Below, one piece after another: positions 11,513 to 23,027 of a stretch of DNA of 64,000 nucleotides (positions are counted from its first letter, which is position 1; each line of letters begins with the position of its first letter). The notes under the pieces are model-generated. The model was not told where the DNA came from. It did no database searches and saw nothing but the letters and a program-made list of their open reading frames with translations. This DNA is from Haematobia irritans (taxonomy: Eukaryota > Arthropoda > Insecta > Diptera > Muscidae): assembly GCF_050003625.1 (NCBI RefSeq), contig NC_134401.1, forward strand, positions 93,040,852 to 93,104,851, given 5' to 3'. The position numbers and the translations under genes are program-made.

Positions 11513-11627
11513 ACGGCTGATGACAATGAGAATGTGAAAAAAACTTCAGGGAGATATATATTAACTAGAGTTGTAGTAGCATATTTTTATCCATTATTTT
11601 ATCCACTATATAATATTAATGCACATA

Positions 11628-11633
11628 AATAAA
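11628..11633 (+). terminator. Polyadenylation signal of ETH copy 1
   Basis: AATAAA lies 116 bp after the stop codon, in AT-rich sequence, and is the first canonical signal downstream. Confidence 0.6.
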
Positions 11634-11840
11634 TAATGATTTTCCATAACGTTTTATGTAGAATTTTTAATTTGTATAAATATAGTTTAGAAAACTTGAT
11701 CGTGAGCTTATACTAATGTCCTTAAAGTTCCAAAAAGTGCAAGAGCTCATCGATTACGTTATAATGGGGTCACATTTTCTTGATATCTTCACTCCAATTA
11801 TAGATTTGAAATGGTTTATTAGGAATATTCGTTAGGATAT

Positions 11841-12303
11841 TGATTTAAGGAATGCCTCGTATTCTAGGTGGAAGCGTTTTCGAACGATCGAACTACGCGA
11901 GGAATATTGTTCCGCCAGGGACCATGTTAAGAAGTTGATAAGGTCAGCCTAGAGAACATGGAAGACCATTTGTGAGACGGGAGTTGGTGAAGGAAGTGGG
12001 GGTTGTTCTGTTGATATTGATGTCGATGAGCTGCATAATAAAATGTATAGATGTACCCAACTAATTTCTACAGCTTTGGCTCTTCGCCTAGACAGAAGTA
12101 GTAACATGTTTTGCAATGATGCGGTCAAATGCTGTAGGTTGTGAAGGAATAGACCCGAGATTCGCGAGAATTATTCTGCCCTATATACTGCCATATATCA
12201 CACATCTCTTCAATGGAGTAATCACCACTAGTACCTTTTTTGGAGCTGAAAAGCACTATTTGTTCGGGCTTTCACCTTCGTCAGTCAAATTGGTTTCATC
12301 ATA
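11841..12303 (+). pseudogene. Non-LTR retrotransposon (LINE) fragment, start of reverse transcriptase
   Basis: Starting at 11841 the frame reads DLRNASYSRWKRFR, with a stop near 11950. From 12117 another frame reads RSNAVGCEGIDPRF and LPYITHLFNGVITTSTF. The sequence SNAVGxxGIxPxF followed by an ILP-THLFN-TSTFP segment is the N-terminal signature of LINE reverse transcriptases of the Jockey/I type. Two frames, one stop and no catalytic YxDD region: a dead fragment lying between the ETH copies. Confidence 0.65.
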
Positions 12304-12390
12304 ACTGTCTAATCGTTTCTGTCAGTATTCTCAAAGTTTCTTACGTCTATCCCGTTGTCTGTATCAAAAAGAGTGCCCAAAGTTCGCTAC

Positions 12391-13371
12391 TACACGGATG
12401 CAAAAGACTGTTTTTCATATGTTTGGCTATAAACATTATATGTTTGGAACACAAATTTTTAAACACAATATTTTTGAGTGCAAGCATATAATATTCATAA
12501 ACTAGCATAACATGTTTGGGACATATATGTTAATATGTTAGAACATATTATGTTTGGGACATAAAATGTTCGTAAATATAATATGCTTGGATGCAAACAT
12601 ATATTAATTTAGAAATAGCCTATAAACATGTATGTGTTTAGTAGCTTGGAGCGTTATTTAACAGGGAGCGATATTGAATTAAGTTGGTGGTTGTTGCTTG
12701 TTATTACAAAATTAACATTTTATTTTCCCTTGTGCAATTGATCAGCTACTTCTTTGATCCTTATAAACTGTGTGGTCCGCTGTACGAATCCCCGTCCGGC
12801 AAAAGGTAAAATTAAAATAAAAAAATCATAAAATTGAATAATTTCTTCTACAATGTTTGTATTACAGAAAAAGGTGCTAAGAACTAAAAAAATCTCGTGG
12901 AAGTGAGAAAGATGTGAGGGAATATACAATTAGGCAGAAACAAAATTTTGAGCATTCAGGTCGAAAACCTATGTTGTTAGCACCTATATTACTTGTTTAT
13001 TTTCGTAATTCATTATGATTGTAAATATATAAATAAATAAATAAAATTTTGAGCACAATATTGTTTGGGAGAATTTTTTTTAAGCATATAATATTTTTGG
13101 GTGCAAAATGCTTCCAAACATATTATATGTTCACATAATAACATATTGTTTTTTGGAAGACAACATTATTGAATTTGGATGCAAAAATACAAAATGTTTG
13201 GAACTTACACTACCCAAACATATATTGTTTAGACCAATATGCTTTCAAACATATTATATATTGGAAGAGATCAAACATATAAATGGTTGGGCAATACCCA
13301 AAAATGTATATGCTTGAAGCAAAATATGTTTGGGAGTATATGTTACAGAAGCGATTTTTTGTGAGGGTGTA
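12391..13371 (+). mobile_element. MITE-like element (family T2), with tRNA-like centre
   Basis: Begins TACACGGATG and ends GAGGGTGTA, so TACAC is mirrored by GTGTA and TA is the likely target. Both arms are rich in short ATATGTTTGG / CCAAACATAT inverted motifs, giving strong fold-back potential. The centre (12760-12810) has a tRNA-like segment with cgaatccccgtccggc. Related copies: 17566-17857, 26733-27170, 29985-30293 and 52958-53721. No coding capacity. Confidence 0.7.
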
Positions 13372-13889
13372 GGTCCACTTTTATTCTTCCTGTATTGTAA
13401 TGTTACTGCAAATTACGGTCATTTGGGCTACGCAATCTCTCACACCATTTAGAATAAAGTCTCTTCTTCTCTCTCTCTCTCCTTCTCTACTCTATGGATG
13501 TGAGCTGTTTGCAAACTGTGACCCAACGAGCAAACGTAAATTAAATATTTTAAAATAATGTGACACGATATGTGTCCGGTTTGAAGCGACGGAATTCTGA
13601 ATGTCGTTATACCGTGGAGTTGGTATTCATGAAATGCTATCTACTTACAGAAAATAATTTATACACGCACGCCACAATATTCGTATCAGAAGTTGAGCTT
13701 TGCCCGATCGAATAGAGGTAGGAAACTTATGCCTATGCTACATCGGAAATTAATATCGCAATGACAAATGAATTACAGACTCTCAGCAATTCGGTAATTT
13801 TCAAACACAAACTTCTAAAACTAAATACATGAATACTGATGTATTATTTATATTTATTTATATATTTTCTTTTTACGTTTATTATATAT
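13372..13889. other. Intergenic, nothing recognised
   Basis: Includes a CT-rich tract (13459-13492). No coding, RNA or repeat family could be assigned. Confidence 0.4.
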
Positions 13890-15080
13890 TTTTATACCCT
13901 CCACCATAGGATGGGGGTATATTAATATGTCATTCCGTTTGTAACACATCGAAATATTGCTCTAAGACCCCATAAAGTATATATATTCTGGGTCGTGGCG
14001 AAATTCTGAGTCGATCTGAGCATGTCCGTCTGTTGAAATCACGCTAACTAGTAGTTGTTATTGATGTAGGTCGGATGGTATTGCAAATGGGCCATATCGG
14101 TCCACTTTTACGTATAGCCCCCATATAAACGGACCCCCAAATTTGGCTTGCGATCGCTCTAAGAGAAGCAAATTTCATCCGATCCGGCTGAAATTTGATA
14201 CATGGTGTTAGTATATGGTCTCTAACAACCATGCAAAAATTGGTCCATATCGGTCCATAATTACATATAGCCCCCATATAAACCGATCCACCGATTTGGC
14301 TTGCGGAGCCACTAAGAGAACCAAATTTCATCCGAGCCGGAATTGGTCCATATCGGTCCATGATTATATATAGCCCCCATATAAACCATTCCCCAGATTT
14401 GATCTCCGGAGCCTCTTGGAGGATCAAAATTCATCCGATCCGGTTGAAATTTGCAACGTGGTGTTAGTATAAGGCCGCTAATATCCATGCCATAATTGGT
14501 CCATATCGCTCTATAGTTATATATAGCCGATCCCCAATCACACAAAAATTGGTCCATATCGGTTCATATTCATGGTTGCCACTCGAGCAAAAATAATCTA
14601 CCAAAATTTTATTTTTATGGAAAACATTGTCAAAATGTTATTTCTATAGAAAATTTTGTCAAAATTTTATTTCTATAGACAATTTTGTAAAAATTTTATT
14701 TTTATAGAAAATTTTGTCAAAATTTTATTTCTATAGAAAATGTTTTCCAAATTTTATTTCTATAGAAAATTTTTTCCAAATTTTACTTCTATAGAAAATG
14801 TTGTCAAAATTTTATTTTGTCAAAATTTTATTTCTATAGAAACTTTAAACTTAATTATATACGTATTTAATCGGCCTTTTTTAGTTTAATATATACTACG
14901 TATGGACTACCTGGTAATTTAGAAGACGGTGTTAGGAAGTTTTAAGATACCTTGGCAAGTGTTACCGCAACCCAAGTAATTCAATTGTGGAAGACAGTCT
15001 TCAGTAGAAGTTTCTACGCAATCCATGGTGGAGGGTACATAAGCTTCGGCCTGGCCGAACTTACGGCCGTATATACTCGT
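13890..15080 (+). mobile_element. Helentron-like family A element, near complete
   Basis: 5' end TATACCCTCCACCATAGG, GTCC microsatellite near 14026, two to three copies of the 153-bp repeat, a 30-bp AT-rich array at 14588-14840, and a 3' end with ATGGTGGAGGGTA and the TTCGGCC/GGCCGAA hairpin, then ACGGCCGTATATACTCG. It lies between the ETH copies. Confidence 0.78.
14588..14840. repeat. 30-bp AT-rich tandem array inside a Helentron-like element
   Basis: About eight degenerate copies of a unit close to AAAATTTTGTC + AAAATTTTATTTCTATAG. The same unit occurs at 8645-8750, 43470-43600, 55800-57280 and 58605-58690. Confidence 0.8.
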
Positions 15081-15479
15081 TTAATTTTTATTTTTTATAT
15101 TTCTTTTGTTTCATTTCTTAAATTTAATTGGTAAACTTAAATTGATATTTTATATATCCTTTTTGAAATTATTTCTATACTTTAATTTATATTTTATATT
15201 TGCATTAGTTATATTATATAAAAATTATATGATATATTTTTTTGCTTTAAAACGTTCCGTTTTTTTTTTGTTTTGTTAAATGTCAAACTTTTGTTTTGAA
15301 TTTGTTTTGCGTTTTCCTTTGTTGAAATTTGTTGTCGTAACTCTATATTTTAATTTGTTTTATATAATTCTATTACATATAAGATTTTAAAAACGTATTA
15401 TAACATATTCTCTCCCGTACTATAATTATAAGAATTTTGTATTCTTGTTGTGCGGGTATTATTCAAGAAATAAATGTGA
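15081..15479. other. Very AT-rich intergenic stretch
   Basis: T-rich sequence with no coding, repeat or regulatory signal that I can name. Confidence 0.4.
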
Positions 15480-16390
15480 ATCTAACTAAGATGGTCTTAG
15501 GAGAATGGGACCCCAGAACAGATGCCAGATGGAAATAACTGCTAAGCCGATGGATCGAAATTGGATGAAAGGACGGGACTGGGTGTATGTGAAGAAGATC
15601 CTGACATCGAGATCATATTCCGATTACCGAACCACAGCACAATTTCACAAATTTCCGGAGGGCAATGAAGGCAATAGCAGACATTACAGTTGGAATTGGA
15701 ATGCTAAAGTATGATAAAAGAATACTCGGAATACGACTGGATCCGCATCATGTGCTGGACATATCGGAATAAGAGTAAACTTAAAGGCAAATGAACTGGC
15801 GATAAATGCTAGGACATATAGGGAAGTGAACTTAGAGAATGCAAAGACAATAGAAGCCGAGGTGGATGAATGGGCACGGGACACACATAATGCGATTTGG
15901 ATCAATGCAATGGTAGGAAGGAAGCTACCGTGGTACAATGGTTAGCATGCTCGCCCTGCATACACAAGGTTGTGGGTTCGATTCCTGCTTCGACCGAATA
16001 CCAAAAAGTTTTTCAGCGGTGGATTATCACAAGGTTATCTAAGTTGTTTCACTGCAATGTGGAACGCCGTTCGGACTCGGTTATAAAAAGGAGGTCCCTT
16101 GTCATTGAGCTTAACATGTACTCAGCAGTACTCAGTGATAAGAGAGAAGTTCACCACTGTGGTATCATAATGGACTGAATAGTCTTAGTGAGCCTGATAC
16201 ATCGGGCTGCCACCTAAACTAACCTAACCTAACCATGGTTGGAAGGTCGGAGAAAATACTATGGAGTGACCCAGATAAGAAACATACAGGAGAACTTGTC
16301 ATGAAGGACCGTGAGATAAATGACCTAGAATTGAGAGTACATCTGCGCCGAATGCAGAGGATGGTCTTTTGAGGATAATGACACCTTGGA
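15480..16390 (+). pseudogene. LINE-derived fragment (RNase H-like region), split by a SINE
   Basis: A frame near 15735-15900 reads KLKGNELAINARTYREVN, then AEVDEWARDTHNAIW. The GNELA motif after an exchange-type loop resembles the RNase H segment at the end of LINE polyproteins. The SINE at 15922-16234 interrupts it; after the SINE the same kind of sequence continues (actatggagtgacccagat). A similar stretch (actatggggtgacccaaac) recurs at 63796, which supports a dispersed element. Frameshifts throughout. Confidence 0.45.
15922..16234 (+). mobile_element. tRNA-derived SINE, internally shortened
   Basis: Plus-strand SINE with B-box GGTTCGATTCC and a CCTAA tail. It lacks the block around gacatttctgagggtttcaaagc found in other copies. 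Flanked by a 12-bp target duplication with one mismatch: ATGGTAGGAAGG (15910-15921) and ATGGTTGGAAGG (16235-16246). Confidence 0.9.
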
Positions 16391-16865
16391 CCACTAAATT
16401 TGTTCAATCTCCACTAAAATAGTTAAAAGCGTATGAAACCACGGTTATGCTAGACGTTTCCGTGGTTTACGCCTGACACCAAGCGCTTAAGAAATGAGTT
16501 GAGTATGTTGCGATCCCGCAGCAAATCTCTTTTTCATATCCAGTCTTATTCAATTAGTCAAACGGGGTTTTGGGCAATTTTTACCTCTTGGGCAATCAAG
16601 ACTACCGACCGCCATTTTCGTCTATTGGCCTTCCAGAGCATGGTTCAACAATTTTACCTGTACGAACCAAACGAAACCAAAATGGTAGTTTTAGTATCAG
16701 GAACATAAACACTATTCTCTCTTTTATCCGGTCAATTATACCTTTCCTTAAGCCTATACATATTTTATCAGTATTAAACCGATGATGATGTGTATCCAAA
16801 TAATATTCTATGACATGTCCCAATGTGTTTATCAAACTGATAAGAGAAAATGTTGTCCCACAAAG
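16391..16865. other. Upstream flank of ETH copy 2, nothing recognised
   Basis: No repeat family or coding signal assigned. It may contain distal regulatory sequence for ETH copy 2, but nothing specific can be shown. Confidence 0.35.
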
Positions 16866-16961
16866 GACCCGCATTTGGCAAATGCCTTATGTTGGCCTAA
16901 ATAACCATAAGGTATCGCAACCCAATTCAGGCCTAAGATGCTAACAATTTGTATATAAAAG
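16866..16961 (+). promoter_or_regulatory. ETH copy 2 core promoter, sharing blocks with copy 1
   Basis: TATATAAAAG lies at 16952-16961, 106 bp before the start codon. Upstream are GACCCGCAT (16866-16874), TTGGCCTAA, and CCATAAGGT (16905-16913). The same three blocks occur in the same order before copy 1. Here the half-site core is GGCC instead of GACC; on the minus strand it reads TTATTTAGGCCA, so the A/T-rich extension of a ROR/DHR3-type site is kept but its core differs by one base. Confidence 0.6.
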
Positions 16962-17067
16962 CACCATACAATATGATAGCAATTTAGTCACAATTTAAAT
17001 TTTTAAATAAACACTTGCGCAATACATTATCTGGTGATACGAAATTACTACATACGTATTTGTGGAT

Positions 17068-20000
17068 ATGAGATCTTTATTTTTAATAGGATATGCACTA
17101 ATACTGTGCATAGGCCTTAGAGCAAAGTCTGCCTGTAAGGCAGATGATAGTCCTGGATTCTTTTTGAAAATTACCAAAAATGTTCCACGTTTGGGTCGCA
17201 GATCGGATAAGGAATTTGAACAAGGATTTTTAAGGAACTATAAAACTATACCGCGTATAGGAAGAAGTTTGGAAAGTGTAAGTAATATGGTAAAAGTTAT
17301 GTTAAGAACATGGCGAAAAACATAAAAAAAAATTAGGGGATATGATGTTAATGCCAATCATAATCCATGGTGCAAGAGCCACAATATATACGGAAGTTTT
17401 GTTTCAAGTTTCTGGCAATTTGAATGAAAAGTGCGATTTCTATTATCCCCTCAAGAAGTTAAATCAAACCCTTACTGAGATAACCCAAGTTGACTCAACT
17501 CTTTATGTGTCTAAAATATCCCCAGATTTCCAATTTCAATCAAATCGTATAAAAATATTGGTGTCTACACGGACGAAAAAGACTGTTTTTCATATGTTTG
17601 GGTGTAAAAATTATATGCTTAGAACTCACATTTTTTAACACAATATTTTTAAGTGCAAGCATATAATGTTCATAAACTAGCATAATATGTTTTGGATATA
17701 TATGTTAATATGTTAGAACATATTATGTTTGGGACATAAAATGTTTGTAAATATAATATGCTTAGATGCAAACATATATTAATTTGGAAATAGCCTATAA
17801 ACATATATGTGTTTAGAAAGAGAGACCTAGAGCGTATGCTGCAAGTAAAATAATGAAAACAAGTATATATGGCCGTAAGTTCGGCCAGGGTGAATCTTAT
17901 GTACCCTCTACCATGGATAGCGTAGAAACTTCTACGAAAGACTGTCATCCACAAACGAATTAAATCGTTTTCTAAATTGTGAGTTAGTCCATACGTGGTA
18001 TATATTAGACAAAAAAGGTATGTGTAGGTAAGTCTACAAATAATTACGAATCGATATGGACTTTTGCGCGGTACGTAGGGAGCCAGAATGGAAATATGGG
18101 GGTCGCTTATATGGGGGCTATATACAATTATGAACTTGATATGGACCAATTTTTGTGTGATTGGGGATCGATTTATCTGAGGGCTATATAACTATAGACC
18201 GATATGGACCTAGTTAGGCATGGTTGTTATCGGACATATACTAGCACAATGTACCAACTTTCAACTGACTCAAGAGGCTCCAAAACCAAATCTCGGGATC
18301 GGGACTGATATGGACCACTTTTGACATGGTTGTTAAATATCATATACTACCACCACGTAACAAATTTCAACCAGATCGGATGAATTTTGCTTCTCCAAAT
18401 GCACCGAAGGTCAAATCTGGGGATCGGTTTATATGGGGGTTATATATAATTATGGACTGATATGAACCAATTCCTGCATGGTTGTTGGATACCATATACA
18501 AACATCACGTACCAAGTTTTAACCGAATCGGACGAATTTTGCTCTTCCAAGGGGCTCCGGAGGTCAAATCTGGGGATCGGTTTATATGGGGGCTATATAT
18601 AATTATTGACCGATTTCGACCAATTTTTGCATGGGTGTTTGAGGCCATATATCAACACCACGTACCAAATATCAACTGAATCAAATGAATTTTGGTCTTC
18701 CAAAAGGCTCCGGAGGTCAAATCTGGTGATCGGCTTATATGGGGGCTATATATAATTATGCACCGATGTGGACCAATTTTTGCATGATCATTAGAGACCA
18801 TATACTAACACCAAGTACCAAATTTCAGCCGGATCGGATGAAATTTGCTTCTCTTAGAAGGTTCGCAAGTCAAATTTGGGGGTCCGTTTATATGGGGACT
18901 ATATATAATTATGAACCGATGTGGACCAATTTTTGATTGGTTGTTAGAGACCACATACTAACACCATGTACTAAATTTCAAAAGGATCGGATGAAATTTG
19001 CTTCTCTTAGAGGGTCCGCAAGCCAAATTTGGGGGTCCATTTATATGGGGGCTATATATAATTATGGACCGATGTGGACCAATTTTTGCATGTTTGTTAG
19101 ATACCATATACTAACACCACGTACTAAGTTTCAACCGGATCGGATGAATTTTGCTCCTCCAAGAGGCTCCAGAGGTCAAATCTGGGGATCGGTTTATATA
19201 AGGGCTATATATAGTTATGGACCAATGTGGACCAATTTTTGCATGTTTGTTAGAGACCATATACTAACACCACGTACCAAATTTCAACCGGATCGGATGA
19301 AATTTGATTCTCTTAGAGGCTCCGCAAGCCAAATCTGGGGATCGGTTTATATGGGGGCTATATATAATTATGAACCGATGTGGACCATTTTGTGCATGAT
19401 TGTTAGAGACTATATATCAACACCATGTTCCAAATTTCAGCCGGATCGGATGAAATTTGCTTCTCTTAAAGGCTCCGCAAGCCAAATCTGGGGATCGGTT
19501 TATATGAGGGCTATATATAATTATGGACCAATGTGAACCAATTTTGCTCGGTTGTTAGGTTAGGTGGCAGCCCGAGGTATCAGGCTCAATGGACTATTCA
19601 GTCCATTGTGATACCACATTGGTGAACTTCTCTCTTATCACTGAGTGCTGCCCGATTCTATGTTAAGCTCAATGACAAGGGACCTCCTTTTTATAGCCGA
19701 GTCCGAACGACGTTCCACATTGCAGTGAAACCACTTAGAGAAGTTTTGTAACCCTCAGAAATGTCACCAGCATTACTGAAGTGGGATAATCCACAGCTGA
19801 AAAAATTTTTGGTGTTCGGTCGAAGCAGGAATCGAACCCATGACCTTGTATATGCAAGGTGGGCATGCTAACCATTGCACCACGGTGGCTCCCTATATGT
19901 GCCTATATACAGGCTATTCCAATGGTCCACAAAATGGACCGAATCAACACACATTTTTGTGGACTTCAAAGAACTCTAGATTTCCTATTTCAGGGAAGTC

Positions 20001-22124
20001 GGACTAAAATTGTGGTATCTAAAAGCTTAAGAAGAAACCTGTTCAGATTTCGATATAGCTCTCATATGTATCTTTCGTCCGCTTTGCACTCATATCAACA
20101 CAGAGGCCAAAGTTTGACTCTGATTTACGTGCATTTTTGCACAGGGAATCGAATTATCACTCTAACATGTCAATTTTGGTTCAAATCGTACAATTAACAT
20201 TCTAGCTAACAGGTTGGCCGATAAGTACCCGGTCTAACAAAGAAAAACACATTTTTTTTTGTCAAAATTCGTTTTTATTATTCAACATAGTTCCCTTCAG
20301 TAGCGATAAAACGATTATAACCACCTTCCAATTTTTTAATACCATTTTGGTAGTACTCCTTCGGTTTTGCCTCAAAATTGGCCTCAGTTTCGGCGATCAC
20401 CTCTTCATTGCAGCCAATTGTCTTCCCTGCGAGCATCCTTTTGAGGTCTGAGAACAAGAAAAAATCGCTGGGGGCCAGATCTGGTGAATACGGTGGGTGG
20501 GGAAGCAATTCGAAGCCCAATTCATGAATTTTCGCCATCGTTCTCAATGACTTGTGACACGGTGCGTTGTCTTGGTGGAACAACACTTTTTTCTTCTTCA
20601 TATGGGGCCGTTTTGCCGCAATTAAACGCTCCAATAACGCCATATAATAGTCACTGTTGATGATTTTTCCCTTCTCAAGATAAACGATAAAAATTATTCC
20701 ATGCGCATCCCAAAAAACAGAGGCCATTATTTTACCAGCGGACTTTTGAGTCTTTCCACGCTTCGGAGACGGTTCACCGGTCGCTGTCCATTCAGCCGAC
20801 TGTCGATTGGACTCAGGAGTGTACCGATGGAGCCATGTTTCATCCATTGTCACATATCGACGGAAAAACTCGGGTGTATTACGAGTTAACAGCTGCAAAC
20901 ACCGCTCAGAATCATCAACACGCGCGGCATCCATTTTGCACAGAACTTCCGCATATCCAAATATTGATGAACACGTTCCTTTATCTTTAGGGCCTCTGCT
21001 ATCTCGATCAACTTCATTTTACGGTCATTCAAAATCATTTTGTGGATTTTTTTGATGTTTTCGTCGGTAACCACCTCTTTCGGGCGTCTACTGCGTTCAC
21101 CGTCTTCCGTGCTCATTTCACCACGCTTGTATTATGCATACCAATCAATTATTGGGGCAGAGTCGGAAACTCATTATCAAGCCAAGTTTTTGCTTCCACC
21201 TTCAGAAAACAGTATTTTATCAATACACGAAATTCCTTTTTTTCCATTTTTTTCACAATAACAAAAGGTGCTTCACAAAAGACGCTCTATCTCACAAACT
21301 AATTGACTTATAGACGTCAAATTTTGACACGAATCATTTGAAGGTTGGTACTATATAAAAATAATATGCATTTAATACTAGCGACGCCATCTATGTGTCA
21401 GATCGGGGACTTATCAGCCAACCTGTTATGCATAGCAATTTTGGTTGAAATCGGTTCAGATTTAAATATAGCTCTCCCATATATATATCATTCGCCCGAT
21501 TTACACTGATATGACCACCGGAGGTCATAATTTCTCTTCGATTTACTTAAAACTTTCCACAGGGAGTAGAATTGCAAATCAGCTCAAATCAATTTTGCTT
21601 TCATTTTCAAGTTGAAATTTATCATAAAATGTGTAGAATATTGTTAATGACATTATGTATTTTTCTGTAATATTTCTGTTTATGTTTTTCAGGATCGAAA
21701 TTTCAGTTCCCTTCTCAATTGGCTGCAGTCTCAATCACCGAGAACCTTCACTAAACGTGTACTCTTGAATCCGCATTTGACCCATATGGCCACGGAGAAT
21801 GAGTTAAGTGTTGTGCAACCGGTAAATTCGAATACCCTGAGAGAACTCTTGAATAAAAATGCCATTCCTCGGGACAATGTGAAATTTGTTCATTGGAAAG
21901 ATTTTGATCGAGCCTTACAATTGGATATGGAGTTGTATGCTAAAGTCAGTTCATTGGGTTTGAAACCAGATCAGCTGTTGAAGCAGGATATAGCAGTGGG
22001 AAGTTATATACCGTTGATGGAAAATGCCATAGATTCGGATGGTACTGATTTTGCTCTTTACACACGGGATGGAGCTTTCGATGGACCTTATGCCTCAGAT
22101 TTTCTTCGTTACAATAGTGTATAG
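17068..22124 (+). CDS. ETH: Ecdysis-triggering hormone precursor, copy 2 (two exons, large transposon-filled intron)
   Basis: Same hormone precursor as at 10793. Exon 1 is 17068-17277, again exactly 70 codons. Exon 2 is 21693-22124, joined in phase 0 (GTAAGT donor, TTTTTCAG acceptor), giving 213 aa. The ATG at 17068 is chosen because the upstream in-frame codon 17062 is GTG and because it aligns with copy 1. Residues 1-25 form a signal peptide ending CKA. Residues 26-42 are DDSPGFFLKITKNVPRL + GRR; residues 46-64 are SDKEFEQGFLRNYKTIPRI + GR. The ETH1 peptide is nearly that of Drosophila, so this copy is likely the conserved one. Exon 2 has NWLQ, VVQPVN, DNVKFVHWKDFD, KVSSLG and a C-terminal FLRYNSV. 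About 31 of 42 residues of the peptide region match copy 1. The intron, about 4.4 kb, holds MITE, Helentron-like, SINE and mariner insertions. Confidence 0.93.
17500..17857 (+). mobile_element. Repeat fragments in the ETH copy 2 intron (family B scrap, then truncated T2 MITE)
   Basis: 17515-17560 matches the ccccagatttccaatttca phrase of Helentron-like family B. From 17566 (TACACGGACG) the sequence follows the T2 MITE at 12391 for about 250 bp, then stops at the next insertion. Confidence 0.65.
17858..19554 (-). mobile_element. Helentron-like family A element in the ETH copy 2 intron, 5' end missing
   Basis: Begins aacaagtatatatggccg with the GGCCAGGGTGAA form of the 3' hairpin (one arm mutated), then TACCCTCTACCAT. 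About nine 153-bp repeat units follow to 19550. The microsatellite and TACCC end are absent: the element stops at the SINE at 19555. The 199-aa open frame at 18937-19536 is repeat read-through. Confidence 0.78.
19555..19893 (-). mobile_element. tRNA-derived SINE in the ETH copy 2 intron
   Basis: Minus-strand copy. It ends on the left in TTAGGTTAGG; the tRNA-like head is on the right, with the minus-strand B-box read as GGTTCGATTCC and the promoter start at GGGAGCCACC. No clear target duplication. Confidence 0.9.
19960..20208. repeat. Helentron-like family D fragment, interrupted by mariner
   Basis: Phrases such as gttcagatttcgatatagctctcatatg match family D. The fragment continues after the mariner at 21427-21600 (gaaatcggttcagatttaaatatagctctcc), so the mariner landed inside it. 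Confidence 0.5.
20209..21426 (-). pseudogene. mariner (DD34D) element with degraded transposase, TA-flanked
   Basis: A 1218-bp element with ends ACAGGTTGGCCGATAAG and, inverted on the right, ACAGGTTGGCTGATAAG, flanked by TA on both sides. The C-terminal transposase frame 20278-20934 holds MDETWLHRY, HQDNAPCH and PYSPDLAPSD (34 residues between the last two catalytic D). The N-terminal part 20886-21116 is in another frame and the first exon-like region is shortened, so it is inactive. Sister of the split copy at 1398. It makes up about a quarter of the ETH copy 2 intron. Confidence 0.9.
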
Positions 22125-22129
22125 GATAT

Positions 22130-22807
22130 GGAAGATGTGAATGTTCTGTGCTTTTTTTTTTTGGATTACGACAAATCGCTTACCTAAAGCGTAAATCGAG
22201 TAATGTACTAGTCATTGCTAAGACCATGGATGCAATATGAGATTGTGTTATCAAATCAATGGCAAGGGCAAATATCTATCTAAAATATAAAATAATTTAT
22301 GCAACTATTCTTGGTATTTTTTTATTTTTCTCTACATTAATCATTAGTAAATGGATTATTCTTAATTTATAACTTAACAGGAGACAAACTTTCTCTCGTG
22401 ATAAATATCCTTTACTTTGTTAAACTGCTATTTAGTTTGCGGAAACTTCTAGTAGTTTGTTCCTGTGGACAAGTTTTCCAGCAATAAATGGAATGGAAAC
22501 TTAGGAGTTTTATTTAAAATTCTCTCCTACAAGCGATGTTCATTCTATCTTTGTCGTCCTGATTTTGGCTTAAATCAAGACAAATCTGTAAAAGCAGAAT
22601 AAAACGATAACTTTTTTTTGGCAAAATTTATTATAACCGAATGACCAAAAGCAACATTTAAGAAGTTGTTTTTCTTTAAAATTAATCATTTAAGAAAAGT
22701 AACCGTAAAAAACTGGCTATTTCAGGGTTATAACGCGGTCTTAAATCCAGTCTTTATTTGCAATTGCCCATCAAAACCTCTCATTACCAAATAATCTTGG
22801 AGATTAC
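22130..22807. other. 3' flank of ETH copy 2
   Basis: AATAAA at 22483-22488 is a possible polyadenylation signal, about 360 bp after the stop. TATAAAATAATTT near 22286 is a non-canonical alternative. Nothing else recognised. Confidence 0.4.
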
Positions 22808-22920
22808 TCCCCTACGGGAAATGGATCAACCCCAGGACCAGCCCCTGGTGTGTTTTGACCAGTCCCAACTCTGGTCAAAATCTATCGAAGGAACCGGTCA
22901 TGGGTTTGTCATTGAAATTT
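22808..22920 (+). mobile_element. Truncated MITE (family T3)
   Basis: Begins CCCTACGGGAAATGGATCAA, matching the left end and first ~110 bp of the complete element at 52410-52883. The right part is missing. Confidence 0.65.
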
Positions 22921-23027
22921 ACACTTTAAGTAGTGACCTAAGGTGTAAATTTATCCCGTCAATGTCAAATGAACTCAATCCAAAAGACAAATCCTGCTCT
23001 CTGTGCCTGTCTCTCTTTCTAAACACA

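Noticed and set aside
18937..19536. 199-aa open frame and similar ones in 153-bp repeats
   Set aside because: Open only because the repeat period is a multiple of three; equal frames exist on both strands and in all copies.
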